A stretch of 64,000 nucleotides of DNA from Amyloporia xantha (Eukaryota; Basidiomycota; Agaricomycetes; Polyporales; Adustoporiaceae): NCBI GenBank assembly GCA_036971615.1, contig JAYKKR010000010.1, positions 744,001-808,000 on the forward strand. The letters run 5' to 3'. A model generated the notes under the pieces. The model saw only the letters and a list, made by a program, of their open reading frames with translations, did not search any database and had not been told where the DNA came from. The position numbers and the translations under genes are program-made. This document shows, piece after piece, positions 47,658 to 59,066 of this stretch (positions are counted from its first letter, which is position 1; every line of letters starts with the position of its first letter).

Positions 47658-50600
47658 ATGGCAGACCTCGAAGTTGCAGAAATCTTCCGTGCCGGCGCGT
47701 CACTTTTAGGCTCGTCAGCATCTGAGGCAGCTTCGGACTTGCAGGAGGTTCTACAGCGTCGACTTGCTCAATATTATTCTTTGATTGGTAAGGAAGACAA
47801 CCCAACAGATACCTCTCTGCAGGAGCTGCAATTTAGGACGGCCATGGAAGCGTTGTGCGTATTAGAGCGTCTGCAAGTAATTTGGAGGCAGAATATTGTA
47901 CTTGGGCAGTCAATCACTGGCGATGACGCAGAGCAAGGCTCCCTTTCTGGCGGAACGATTGGCACCCGAGACCTGGCGCAGATACGCACCCTTCTATCCC
48001 TCCTCTTCAAGTGGGCCGTAGAGCCGCTACTTTCTCGCGTTGTCGGTGCAATCCCCGGCAAATCTAACCTCCAGCACCATGTCCGTACTGGCGCAACCAT
48101 AATCGATCTCACTAGCGTACCCATCGACTACGCCAACCTGACCGCATGTGTCTCACGACTTCTTCGTCTTCTGTTCTTGGACAGTTGGCAGTCTCCGCTA
48201 TTACAGACTATCATCACGTCCGCTTTAGTCAACAGACACCTGACAGACTTGCTGCGACCCTGTATCGTCCTGGGATGGCTTCCGAAGAATTTGGCCACTG
48301 AATCTGTTCGTCCCGCAGATGACATCCGGCCCTTTATTGTGCGTCTACTCTCTATGTAGGTAACTTTTTTTCCCAATTCCACGCTTACATCTGACGACAC
48401 TGCACCAGCTTGCCCATCTCGCAGACTATCATTGCCCTCGGCGGTGTAATGTCTGACAGCACTTTAGTCCTGCCATACGTGCGCAAGTCGTGCGGCTTTC
48501 TCCTCAGTCGCCAACTTCTTCGTCCAGAGGGCGTAGCTGGCCTGCTAGCGGCCGTATTCGGAGAGGAAGATGTCTCTGGAGAGGATGCCCCACTAGAGAA
48601 GCTCGAACACATCGGCAGACTACTTACCACCGTTCCCGCAGGTATGAAGTCCCAGGTCAGTGTCACAGAGTTCTACTTGTATTCCGTTCTAATTGAGTTT
48701 ATCAAAATTAGGAGTACTACGGAGCAATCATTCCCAGACTAATCGCTATTTCTTCGGTGGACCCGGACTCTGCCCGAATACCACCTGCTCACCAGCGTGC
48801 CGTCGCGTTTGCGCTTTCTCGGATACTGGTGGCCGACCAAAAGCCTGATAATGACGGCACCATCTCGAAGATCCTGCTCAATCTTCTCCACCGACCGTTC
48901 CTAGAGGCCACAGGAGGCATGCCTGTGCAGACTGAAGGAGGCAATTCGTCCGATTCTCCAAACACAGAGCAAAACCCTACGCCATCCACATCTCTCTCCA
49001 CTCTGCAGACGCTGTTGACTAATGCAGATCCGTCGCCAATTTTCATCACGAGCCTGCTCACTCCGATAGTGCCGCCTCTATACGCGATCCTCGCGCATCT
49101 GGAGGGGACGAAGACGTCAGATCCCGCGCTGAAAGAGTCAGTGCGAGGGTTGCTGTCTACTTGGGGTCGGGTCGTCAGTGCACCCGAAGGTATCGAGACT
49201 CTCTGGCGCGTCATCCTGGGCGAAGGAGGTGAATGGAAGTCGGACATTGCGGGGTATTTGGCTAGATTCGAAGCGTGAGTTTTACATGAGCAGTACTATT
49301 CAGTCCAGCTGACAGGTGTAACGGTCGTAATACGCTTCAGAACCGAACGAGGGCCGTCACTCTCACTCTTTACCCCGGAGGATTGGAAGCGTGCGGAGGA
49401 GGATGGAGAGTTCGACGTAGATTCGAACCTTCTCGATTTGCGTCCCGACCCTGTGCGCTTCGTGCGCTTGCTCAAGTCGATTGAGCGGGCGGACATCTCG
49501 TCTGAGCTTTTCGTGAAGTTGCTCGAGGCATATAGAGAGGTGAAGGCGGACTCTGACGCCGATCCACTACGGTTCGCTATTCAAGTTTTGCCATACAGAC
49601 TTTACCGGAGCTTACGAGTACCTTTATAGAACTCTGCTGTACCTCCAGCTGATCCTGCAGATGCAGAATCAACTAGCCGCAGACAACTCTGCAGACAACA
49701 TCCTCAGTAAACCCGGCCACATCCTCGAGTTCATCAAGCACACACTGGAAAGTGCACGTGCAACGGCGGAGCCACCCCGCCAAGACCGCAAGCCCGAGCC
49801 AGCGTCCGGTCTGCGAATGGCGGATCTGCGCATCGTCGAAGAGGAAGCAGAAGAAGAATTGGACGAAGGAGACAGCGATGACGAGGCGCCAGACACAATC
49901 CCCGGCGGGTCGAGCGATGACGAGATGGTTGCCACTGCAATAAATCTACTTCTGTCGATTCTCGAAGGTCTATACTCCCATCATACCTGCAAGTAGAATT
50001 TGCTCACATTACTTCTGCAGCGCATTCGGACTTGTCTGCGCGCACTGCCCCCATTCTGAACGATATATTCTCGCTGCTAGAACCGCTATCCAAGGACTCG
50101 TCGGAGACCATCCGGCCCCTCGCACGAGAAGCGCGGATGGTGATGACGGCGCGGCTCGCATCAACCTCCATGCGTTCGCCTAGAGGCAAGGCGAAACGAT
50201 CAAAAGACGGCGAAGAAAGCCCGCAGGTGACGTACCAAAAGGCCCTCAAGCTCCTGCAAGACCCGCTCCTGCCTGTGCGCGCGCACGGCCTCCTTCTCCT
50301 CCGGCAGCTCGTCTCCGCACGCACGCCTCCGTCCCCGACAGGCCGGACACCGAAACTGACAGAGCCCGCGCTCGACCGTGCGCTCGTGCCGGGGATCCTG
50401 TCCATCTTCCTGCAGTCCGCGCAGGACGACGACTCGTATATGTTCCTGAACGCGGTGCAGGGCCTCGCGGCGATGGTGGACGGGTTCGGGCGCGACGTGC
50501 TGCGGGGTCTCGTCGGCGTGTATGCAGAGGGCCTGGGCGGGCTCGGCGGGACGGCGATGACGCAGCAGGATGTGGATGTGCGGACGCGCGTGGGGGAAGC

Positions 50601-51263
50601 GCTCGGGCAGGTGATCAGGCGGTGTGGGGACGCGCTGCCGGGGTACGGTGCGTGCCTTGCTCTCGATCGCGGCCTGTCGTGGCCCTGGCTGCTTATCGTC
50701 TGACGTGTCTATTTCGAACAGCGGATATTTTAGTTCCGCCGCTGTTTGGTGTCATGCGCGCTACATACTTCCCGACGACGTTGCGGACGTCGGCGGTTTC
50801 GCTGCTGGCTCAATGTGCCAAGACGAATTCGCTCGCGATTCTGCCCTATGCTGCGGACCTCTCGGAGGCCATGATCGATTTGTTACAAGTAGAGACCGTG
50901 CCAACTGTGCAGAAACAGAAGAAGGCCTCAGTAGAGACAGTGCCTGAAGGCCCCGCAACTGGAACGACGGAACAGGTAGAGCCGGTATCAATGGACGCGC
51001 AGCCGACGTCAACCAATTCTAAATTTCCACCTCTTCGACGTGCTGCGCTACATTTTCTCTCGCTGCTCATCCAGGCGTGGATATCACGGCTCTATGAGTC
51101 GTCTGACAGCGATGGCCTTGCACTTTCGCCGCACCTGGTGAAGCGGGGGATGACAACGCTGGGGTATGTGGCTGCGACGGATGAGGATGGTGTGGTGCGC
51201 GTGATGGCGCGGGAGGCGCTAGAGGCGTTGGATCAGCTGTCGGAGGCCACGATGGGATTATGA
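47658..51263 (+). CDS. RTP1: RTP1/TANGO6-like HEAT-repeat protein (RNA polymerase II assembly/import factor family)
   Basis: Yeast Rtp1 helps assemble RNA polymerase II and bring it into the nucleus; the animal homologue is TANGO6. The protein (about 1,050 residues, short introns) is built of helical repeats. The C-terminal Rtp1 signature is clear: DPLLPVRAHGLLLLRQLV, then ILSIFLQSAQDDDSYMFLNA and VQGLAAMVDGFGRDVL (about 50251-50520). A second C-terminal helical segment ends REALEALDQLSEATMGL. An acidic linker (EEEAEEELDEGDSDDE) lies near 49840-49900. The start is MADLEVAEIF at 47658. The gene lies partly inside segmental duplication unit 2 and is the intact partner of the pseudogene at 30997-33729. 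Confidence 0.85.
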
Positions 51264-51847
51264 ATGTTGCAGTGGGCAGATGCATGGAGCATGCAAATGC
51301 ACTCTCCCACTGGCAGGTGTGCCTTGACATGTGCCGTGTGCGCCGCAAGCGTCTTAGAGATAAGTATGTTAGCGGAATCTGAGGGTGGTTCAAGATGCGC
51401 TTCGTTGATTGTGTATTCTCCACGCCATTTGGAGGAGTGAAATCCCAAATGACCTGTCATTTGGTTATCAATGGACGTACGGTGAGTGTGCTTATGTAAG
51501 GGCTCCACACTCGTTGGAACCTAAACGTTTACGCGGTCACGTGCTACTTGTTTCTAGGCAATGTTTCCACCTTGGACTCGGCGTGTCCAGTCTCAAAAAT
51601 ACGATTAATTTACGAGGAGTGTCTTTTGTCGTTGCGTCCCTTTGTGTTAACGTTGAACAGATATTTCTTAGCAGACGCAGGTGGTATCTGCCAGTCCCTG
51701 ATTAATCACGTGTGCGTCTGCTGAAGGTCACGTGGTATTTGCACGTGCATCGGGCGTTGCCCTCGTCGTCCGAGCTCTTTTTTTTGGCTTTCGTGGTCGC
51801 CATCCTCCTCTCGCTAATATTGTCTATCGGCGCTGTCCTCTCTGTCC
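51264..51847. other. Spacer between the RTP1-like gene and the accessory region
   Basis: No gene is supported here. This marks the change from conserved core to accessory sequence. It contains a cluster of CACGTG palindromes, listed separately. Confidence 0.45.
51538..51747. promoter_or_regulatory. Cluster of four CACGTG (E-box/G-box) palindromes
   Basis: CACGTG occurs at 51538-51543, 51707-51712, 51729-51734 and 51742-51747, the last three within 41 bases. This is the core site of bHLH factors (Cbf1/SREBP type in fungi). It lies 100-310 bases upstream of the protease gene. The regulatory role is inferred. Confidence 0.5.
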
Positions 51848-53815
51848 ATGGTCTTCGTGTTGCAGCCTCACTGCGCGTTTGTTTTTATTGCTGTATTTCT
51901 TTCGTGGGTGGTACTTTGTACCCACGAATTTACGTCATGTTGCCCTGCGGTTCGTTTTGCAGGTGCATTCGAGGCGGACGGGTCTGCCCGCCGTCTATGT
52001 TCTTCGCGTACCGCGTGTTCAGCACATGCTACTGGTGGAGGCGACTCTCGGTCCAACCTGTTTGACGAGAGCTTGTACGCTCCGTCTACCGTTCTGTACG
52101 CTCCTTCTGCAGTCAGCCTTCTACCTCCCCTCTTGTATTGTGGGTCGTATGTCCGCCTCGGTGATGGTCACTCATCTTCCGTGGATTCTCAACGTATTAC
52201 CGTCGATGCTCCTTTATCATTTCTCGCCCCCCGTTTGCCTCATCGCTCCCTTCAGATGCTCGTGCGTCTTCATAGTATTCATTTACCTAGGGGTAGTCGA
52301 AAGCTGGATGACCTGCCTTTGAATCGCGTTAAGGAGCGCATTCGCTGTCAGCTACCTACCGATGCATTCGTGTATATAGACCGCGAACAGATCAAGGTCC
52401 TACAGAACTTTGCGATGACGGACTTTTGTTCACAGGGGCGTACTCGACCGTACAATCCCTGTCATCTGACCAACTGTCGCGGGCATCAGTCGATGTACAC
52501 GTGTCTTTCGCGCAGCGCTTCGTTAGATGGGACCGTAATTGTGGGTGGTTTCGATGTTTCGAAAATCAGGGGCGGGTTGTCGGGAGCCTTGCGTCGAGAA
52601 TTTAGAGCGTTGGAAATCTTGGACGAGATAGGTCGCCTGCGCTCGGAGGGTTCTTTGCCTGACGACGTCACAGGCACGACCAGAGGCGTGTTAATCTCAG
52701 CCTTTCAACGGTGGAAAGGTTCGTCCTATGTCCCCGATCGTGTACCCTCTGCGCTGAGCTGGTCTGGTGAACCTGATCAATCATTGCGTGTGTCGAAGAC
52801 GGCTATACCTTGGAAGATCCTTGAGAAAAGTAAAGCTGGGTCTCGGTCTTCTGCAACCAAGCGCCGAGCTCCTGCGAGCGGCAACTGGCAGAGTGCTTCC
52901 GTGGACGCAACGGACTGTGACAATACTAGTAAAAGACGTCGACTCTCGTCAGCACCTGATGACGGTAGGCGGGCCAGTGCGAGTCCGACAGGATTCATAT
53001 GGGATTCTGAAAACTGGAGTTGTGCTTACGATTCTACGTTTTTCATACTGTGGAACGTGTTCCTAGAGTCGGGACCCAACCTCGCGCGCATGGAATCATC
53101 CAACGTTTTTTGCCGCGCGTTGTTCGCCGGTTTCCGTCTCGCACAGGGACAGCCCAATCTTATGGAGGTGGTTAGGAATCAGATCCGAGATATGTTAGCG
53201 TCAGAGAACCCCGTGAAATTTCCCAGATATGGCCGTGTGCCTGTTGCTGTAGCCGATGTGGTGGAAACTGTCCTGCGTCCAGAGCCATGTAATGCATTTC
53301 GGATTCGTCGTTGCCAGAGCCATGTCGAGTGCGGGCATGCTGATTCGATGCCACTGGATGACTTTGTCGCGACGGTCCATCCCAGTTTATGGGACGACTG
53401 CGAGGTGCCGCCCGATCGAGTGGACATTGCCGATTCGATCAACGTCCTATGGAATTCCCCTCGCAAGGGGCCCCGCTGCACTCTTTGTGGGCAGCAGACG
53501 ACCTTGTCGGTACTCATGCTAGCTCCTCCCTCTTTTGTCGCAGTTGAGCTTTTTGGTTCATCCTCTCACAATCGGTTGGTGTCCATTTCCGACACCATCA
53601 CCGTAAACGTTCATGCGCAACAGGCCGTTGTCTTGCGTCTCGTCGGGATTATTTATGCAGGTGGGAATCACTTCACGGCTCGATACTTGGATCAGAAACG
53701 TGATGTTTGGTATCACGACGGTGCTGTGACGGCGCGGGCGACTCTGCGCGAAATTTCCCCTGCGCTACTGAGCGCACACGGACGTAACGCTTGCGTTTTG
53801 TTGTACGCATTATAA
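51848..53815 (+). CDS. USP-like cysteine protease (probable ubiquitin-specific peptidase) of mobile-element type
   Basis: This is one uninterrupted frame of 655 codons, unusual here where most genes have many introns. The C-terminal 270 residues look like a USP/C19 peptidase. The Cys box is NWSCAYDSTFFILWNVF with Cys392 (codon 53021-53023); the His box is GGNHFTARYLD with His608; WYHDG supplies Asp624. Between them are Cys/His pairs (HVECGH, RCTLCGQQ) that may bind zinc as in USP fingers. The N-terminal half is unrecognised, begins with a hydrophobic segment (residues about 8-22) and has a basic Ser-rich linker (SKRRRLSSA) that may be a nuclear signal. Intronless USP-like genes of this form are often carried by agaricomycete transposons such as Helitrons; a helicase remnant lies 5 kb downstream. 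The true start could be a later Met. Confidence 0.7.
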   Translation: MVFVLQPHCAFVFIAVFLSWVVLCTHEFTSCCPAVRFAGAFEADGSARRLCSSRTACSAHATGGGDSRSNLFDESLYAPSTVLYAPSAVSLLPPLLYCGSYVRLGDGHSSSVDSQRITVDAPLSFLAPRLPHRSLQMLVRLHSIHLPRGSRKLDDLPLNRVKERIRCQLPTDAFVYIDREQIKVLQNFAMTDFCSQGRTRPYNPCHLTNCRGHQSMYTCLSRSASLDGTVIVGGFDVSKIRGGLSGALRREFRALEILDEIGRLRSEGSLPDDVTGTTRGVLISAFQRWKGSSYVPDRVPSALSWSGEPDQSLRVSKTAIPWKILEKSKAGSRSSATKRRAPASGNWQSASVDATDCDNTSKRRRLSSAPDDGRRASASPTGFIWDSENWSCAYDSTFFILWNVFLESGPNLARMESSNVFCRALFAGFRLAQGQPNLMEVVRNQIRDMLASENPVKFPRYGRVPVAVADVVETVLRPEPCNAFRIRRCQSHVECGHADSMPLDDFVATVHPSLWDDCEVPPDRVDIADSINVLWNSPRKGPRCTLCGQQTTLSVLMLAPPSFVAVELFGSSSHNRLVSISDTITVNVHAQQAVVLRLVGIIYAGGNHFTARYLDQKRDVWYHDGAVTARATLREISPALLSAHGRNACVLLYAL

Positions 53816-53827
53816 CCTTGCCTAACT

Positions 53828-54878
53828 ATGTCTCGTACTCTTCAGTCACATGCTGTACGCCATCCGCTACCGCGATCGTCGTCTGCAGTCTGCGTTATAC
53901 GTATCGCGGTGACCATATTCGACTTGTAGTGATAGCACGTATACCGTACGTACACCGCGCTCTTCTCAATGCCCACGCTCACTTTCCAACAGATTTCATT
54001 ACGACTTGCAGGTCCTCGCCGCTCAATATGCTGACTTTCCTACCCCACTCCACGTGCGACGCTCTTCTCCAGAGACCATGCGCGCCGTCAGCTCCGAGCT
54101 CAACAGCTGTCTCACTCGCCCTCTTGCTCGGTTTGTGGTGGACGTTCCTGCGTTTGGGGAAAACATGAGGATGCACGCGGCCGTTGTGACAGGCCCTGCG
54201 GCGGTTCAATTTTTTGCACGTGGAGACAACTGGCAGCCAGATGAATTCAAATTGACAGTGCCCTGCAATCACCTCCAGTCGATCTTGCAGCACTTACTTC
54301 GTCATCAGGATGTTGTAGCTCCCGTGCAGCCCCTGGGGCGAGCGGCGAAATCTAAGGGCGTACTGAGCGTCGTCGTCGTGCTCACCTCTCGAGGGCGGAT
54401 CAGATTGATACATAGCGATTGTGTGTCAGGGCTGTTTCCGATCTCGCAGACGTGCACGACGCTCGAAATGGCGTTTGTGTGCGCCGATACATTCTCTTGC
54501 GCATATCCGTCGCTCACCTTTCGTCGTCGAGGTCTGATTGTCCGACACGTGTTTCGCCCGGATGAAGACTCGATTCTGGCTTTCTATCGGTCTCGTGGGT
54601 TTTCGATGGAGAATCATGCCTCGGGTTGGCCCGATGGACTTGCGGTCCCCTGCGTGCAGTCGTGGTTTTGCCTCGCTCGCATCCGCTATTTTGGAGCCGC
54701 GGGAACGTTAACTTCCACGTTCGAGTCGACTACGCTCGCAGAAACATTGCAGCGTGCTCGAACGATGTCACCGTATGGTATGGGAGTTATGTGGTACTTA
54801 GGGGGATATTGTCCCGGTGGGCGTTGTATGGCGTATGAGACTGGACGGGCGACGCCTGTTGTTGTATTAGTTCGATAG
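53828..54878 (+). CDS. F-box/nucleotidyltransferase-like family protein, member 1 (diverged)
   Basis: The proposed gene has exon 1 at 53828-53908 (MSRTLQSHAVRH...) and an intron ending at the AG of 54010-54011. Exon 2 (54012-54878) is in phase. The core segment VVTGPAAVQFFARGDNWQPDEFKLTVP aligns with member 3 at the right end of the window, whose motif is SGSAALWF...SDLDLYVP, typical of the nucleotidyltransferase fold. Here the catalytic-type Asp-x-Asp has become Glu-Phe-Lys-Leu, so enzyme activity is unlikely. The C-terminus ends ATPVVVLVR; a CPGGRCM motif near the end has a parallel in member 2 (RCPLPDGG). It follows the protease gene by 12 bases. Function is unknown; this family is expanded in agaricomycetes. 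Confidence 0.55.
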
Positions 54879-55399
54879 CTGTGCCCATTTATGTATCCGC
54901 TTAGTTCAACCGTGTTGTTGCCGCTGTTATGCATCCTATCGTCGAGGCTAAGCGAGCGTTATTCAGCATAGGTCGGCATTTAGGATCGACTTATATCGTC
55001 GAAACTTTGCGGTCTCTATCCCACATAGACGCAATTGAGAATAATATATATCATAAAACTTATCGCTCGCTCCTTTCTGCATCTCTAACGGACACTTCGA
55101 ATTGAGGCCCAATATATAACATAAATTTAATCGCCTGAGGGAACATGATCGGTACGACAGGACTAGCTCAGTCCACAGGCATGCCTACTATGTCGCCGTT
55201 GTCCACTTCTAAATCGAACAAATTGGCGGGTGTTAATCGCTCTCGGCGTGTGACATAGTTGACTTGCTCACCAACAGGCGCGAGGTGCGCCGAAACAGCC
55301 TCGGGTGGTAAGTCTCGGAAAGATTCGGATTGACGTGAAGCATTCGCGGTCAAACCCATTGCCTGCACGACGGTCAGCGGGTTGGCATTCAACGTCAGG
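54879..55399. other. Spacer with a weak minus-strand frame
   Basis: AT-rich 3' flank of the preceding gene. A 74-codon minus-strand frame at 55168-55392 (LTPANLFDLEVDNGDI) could be a distal exon of the minus-strand gene at 55400-56319, but the join is not visible, so it is not called. Confidence 0.35.
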
Positions 55400-56319
55400 T
55401 CACGGGCTCCTAACCTTTAACTCGACTGCCGACTTCAACCTTAGAAGCTCTTTCATCGCGAAATGCACGTCCACTCGGGTACGGCCATACTTGCGGAGAC
55501 ACACTATATCCGCGTTAACGACGACTTCGACGAAATCGCCCGGCTTGAAGACGAACGCTCTTTGTACTGCCAAGCGTCCGTCTGGAAGTTGCACTCGAGT
55601 GACCAGACGCTGGGTGACGACCCAGTTAGACTTGATCTTCGCCGCCTCGCCGTGTGGGTCGTCTTCTGTAGTTAACTGCACTGCGTCGGCGATGGCTCCG
55701 CCTCGGGCCTGTACGATCCATGAGCACTGACCTCGTCATGTCTGTTGATGCATACCCTAGTGAACACTCGACGTCGCAGGTAGATCTCATCAGGTCGGCC
55801 CTGCCTCGAATCGCTCTCGTCGTCGGACGTAGGCACGATCATGGCCTTGATGAGGGCTTTGATATTATCCAAGGCGTCGATCTGGGCCCGAAACGGCAGC
55901 TCGCTGTCCTTGCCTTCAATCACCATATACTGTACCGCCTTTGCCGGATCGTCCTTACGCCTGCACTCGCGGTCAATCCAAAGTCATGGCTCCGAAAAAC
56001 AAACGCACCCGCGGTAATTGCCTAGTGTAGATATATTGAGCTGCTTCAAATAACCCTGTAACCTGACCGAGACTTGGAAATTCATAGATGGATTTTCCAA
56101 GTCTACGAGTACCTGCGGACGGTAGACGAGTACGTGCTTGCGACTGTTGTCGCCGTCCGCACGATCCGGGGAATGGATACCACCCCATTCACATACGTCC
56201 TCGAACGAAGTGGGTACTAGACACCAAGGCGGTAGGACGTTCTTTGTGCGCTGATCAGCAGCGGTACGTCCGATGCCCATGGGCCAAAGCTCTCTTGCAA
56301 GAACATTTCCGGCTTCCAC
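55400..56319 (-). CDS. Uncharacterised agaricomycete-type protein X (shared C-terminal motif)
   Basis: Three minus-strand coding segments appear to belong together: about 56319-56025 (ELWPMGIGR, FQVSVRLQGYLKQLN), about 55926-55760 (VIEGKDSELPFRAQIDALDN) and about 55681-55400 (KPGDFVEVVVNADI, KELLRLKSAVELKV). Each has an equivalent in the gene at 59620-60643 in the same order, which supports a real gene with short introns. Exact splice sites and start are not certain. No known domain is recognised. The C-terminal motif (GDFVEV then about 20 residues then an RLxSAxEL-like end) also occurs in the neighbour at 57399-58349. Confidence 0.5.
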
Positions 56320-57398
56320 GGGGGCCAGATTAGCATTTCAAGCAAGTGTTAGATCCCGACTGCACACACCTTCGACGAACGACATGTTGTGATTGCACGA
56401 CGATGAACACAAAAAGCATGGCGCCTTGCGTCGCCGAGCACCCTTATATGTGTTGTCAGGAGTCCGTCGACCTGAGGACTGGGACCGGTTCGAAGAGGGG
56501 TCGGGAACCACGTGGATTTTTCCTCATGTAATGACCCGACGTCGGATTGTGGCGCTGGATAAAATGGCGGCGAACCTGTGTTCCGCACGACGAATTCGCC
56601 GGCGGGCATGCCAGGATGACGTCTACGCCCCTGATGCCATACAGTCACCCGGAATCGTCTTCACCTCCTGTATGTTGTAAGCATGAAGGGTACCGCTTGA
56701 TGCTAGATTCTCATGCACCGGGCTGTAATCGTCCGTGTGAGGACCTAAACTCGTGGCCCCGTTCGCATCTGATTCGTAACTCCGTCAGTTTGCAGCGGCC
56801 GGATGCGTCGTAACAATAGGTGCATGTGCCCCATCCCAGTACGGGGATCCCGCAACATTCCGTCTGCAGCACGGATCCTTCTCGGTACGTATTCTGCACC
56901 CTGCCTCATGTATGCTGTTTTTATCTGGATGTTTCGTCTATTGTAACTCCCCCCCCCGCCTCAACCATCTCATATATCCGACGCCGCGCACTCCTCTCGC
57001 GACCGGGTATACACGCTTCGTGTCTTGTCGCTAAAACCAAACGACATGAGATACACCCCCTAAATCCCAGGAAGGGCATGGGGTGGCGCAGCCATACTCG
57101 TTAGAGCGGATACAATGGGATCTTGCCCGAAAGGAGGTCCGACGCTTGATCATGGTGGAATTTTTTTTGGTGCGTCCAGAAAATTGTATGCGCCCTCCGT
57201 CCAGCCCGTCGGTCCCAGAAACAATCGGCACGTGTGACCTGCACGAAGGACGTATCGGGCCCGCCGTGACAGTCAGCCCAGGTCAGCCCTGCTGCGCGTG
57301 TAGCACCCCTCTCATTGACAGCGCACCATCTGTTCCCTTCACCGCTCACATCATCACGTACGGAGACTGTACCAACTGTTCACACTCGGCTACAAGCA
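56320..57398. other. Spacer without a supported gene
   Basis: Several overlapping frames exist on both strands but none has a convincing family match or splice pattern. A C-rich run (CCCCCCCCC) is at about 56949-56957. The promoters of the flanking diverging genes should be here. Confidence 0.35.
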
Positions 57399-58349
57399 AT
57401 GGAGAGTACGGTCGTAAACGTATTCGCAGGCCATACCGTCGGTCCGACGGGTGACTTACAAGTGGATGCAACGTCTGTCGCGCTGCCTGAAGTCGACCTG
57501 CCGATTGAGACTTACTGTGGTGCTCAGTGGACAGGTGATGTTCTTCGGTGCGGGCTGCATACGGCTCCGTCTTCCGTCGTGTTTGACCCCTCGTTTTCAC
57601 AGACGTGCGCAAGCATTCTTGGCAATGAGTGACCCCGGGTCAGGGCGATTCGCCGTTAGCCGCCTACCCGCGGATGGTCTGAACTGGAATAGATTTGGAG
57701 GCGAGGACAATTACGGCCTGTTGTCTCTGGAAGGCCGTCCTGTCGTGATGTGGGTGTTGGGAGAGGTAGATCGCGCTGTCTTCTCAGGACCAGGAGATGT
57801 GCCCAGGAGATGGGCGAACATTTCTGTTAAGCCCGTGCATGCTCCAGACTTGCAAACGGTCAATTCCTTGCTGACCGTGCTTGCAACCTACAAAGGTGAG
57901 AGGGCTGATTAGCAGAGCATGCGGTGACTGATTCCGCCCTTAGACAACAGACAGTCAGACTCGGTGGTCTGGGTGTCACGCCGTCAGTCGAACTCAGGGC
58001 CCAGTGATCCGGATCAATGTGTACGTGAAAGTGGATGTATGTGAATGCGAGCTGACCGAAAGTGTAGCCTCGTCCTTTTCGGGACTGCTATGATGCTACA
58101 CGGGAGTTCCGTGCCAAGTCTGATATGCGCACGTACGATCCTGCCGCAATTGCTGAGAACGACCTGGTCCTGGTCGAGTGCCACATTTCTCGATGGAAAT
58201 GCGATCGGGCTGGACGTTCAGCTCACGGGGGAAAGTGGAACTTATGGAGAGTTGGGTTGGAACTGGTGGCCGTCTCTGTGCTCTTCCAGGGACCTGCCGC
58301 CAGACCAGGACCTGTCCCGGCTGACGTAGGGTCCACGTTTGTGATTTAA
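57399..58349 (+). CDS. Uncharacterised agaricomycete-type protein Z (shared C-terminal motif)
   Basis: Likely exons are: one starting MESTVVNVFAGHTVG (ATG at 57399), one carrying RFAVSRLPADGLNWNRF to ATYKG, one after an intron near 57895-57943 (DNRQSDSVVWVSRR), and a last one with YDATREFRAKSDM, then ENDLVLVECHISRWK, then WNLWRVGLELVAVSVLFQGP, ending at 58349. The last part matches the motif seen in the two minus-strand neighbours (GDFVEV..., RGDFLEV...). I know no function. The 5' exon border is uncertain (an in-frame stop occurs at 57630 unless an intron removes it). Confidence 0.45.
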
Positions 58350-58604
58350 CCCTATCCTATCTCGTATTATGCTGTATTCAACGACCGGTTCCTCTGTGCT
58401 CGTCAGACATAATGTATGAACACCCGGTCCACAAATGAACATCGCTAGTGAGCCATGCTCGTCACACCGTAAAGATCGTCCTTTGGGTTTATGTCCTCAA
58501 GCCGTCGTCACGCTTACACTGCATGCACATTCGATTACAGTCACTGTCGTGGCAAACATCGACTAAGTACTGTATGTATCCCACTTCGGTAAATACTGGC
58601 CCCC

Positions 58605-59066
58605 TCACGTTCTACGTGCATTGTCTGCACCATCATTGTCGGACGATTGACCCTCCTTGTCCGCTATCGCCTTATTGAAATATGCCGACAGAGCACGGAG
58701 CTGGCTGCAGGATATGAACGTCACAACATCCATGTGCCAGTGTTGCAGGTTCGAGAGGACCGGAATCATGATGCGTAGTGGTGCGTGAGTAGTCAGTCGT
58801 CGACTTCCATGGATGACCGTTGCGGCGATACCGGTCGGCGCAAGGATAAGATAGCTGTCGGGGACATTGGTGCGGTTGACAGGTGCAGCGACACGCAGAC
58901 ATTCTATCCCCTCGGTGTCCGAAGGGCCCCGCGACCGAGGGAGCAGCTGATCATCGTACTGCACCAGGGAATGGACTTCGTCCGCGTGGCTCGGCTTGTC
59001 GGATGGAGGCTGTCTGTCACCACACGTTAGGATTGCAGTATTTCGTTCATACTGTGAGGGACTCAC
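58605..59066 (-). pseudogene. Decayed PIF1/Helitron-type helicase fragment
   Basis: The minus strand encodes YLILAPTGIAATVIHGS followed by THAPLRI, the motif Ia region of PIF1-family helicases such as those of Helitron transposons. About 20 residues later NLQHWHMDVVTFI and LSAYFNKAIAD match the region around motif II, but the expected Asp-Glu-x-Ser-Met Walker B is replaced (ISCSQL). Walker A and the downstream motifs are absent. It is therefore a fragment, probably a transposon relic. It supports a Helitron history for this accessory region. Confidence 0.6.

Larger units (their letters stand above)
33739..50426. repeat. Tandem segmental duplication, unit 2
   Basis: This unit contains the truncated RBR copy, GTPase copy B and the intact RTP1-like gene up to codon level at 50426, in the same order and orientation as unit 1. 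It also carries a 1.4-kb Mutator-like insertion absent from unit 1. Confidence 0.9.

Noticed and set aside
50004..50405. Minus-strand frame of 133 codons over the RTP1-like gene
   Set aside because: The plus strand encodes the conserved Rtp1 C-terminal signature here; the antisense frame has no family resemblance.
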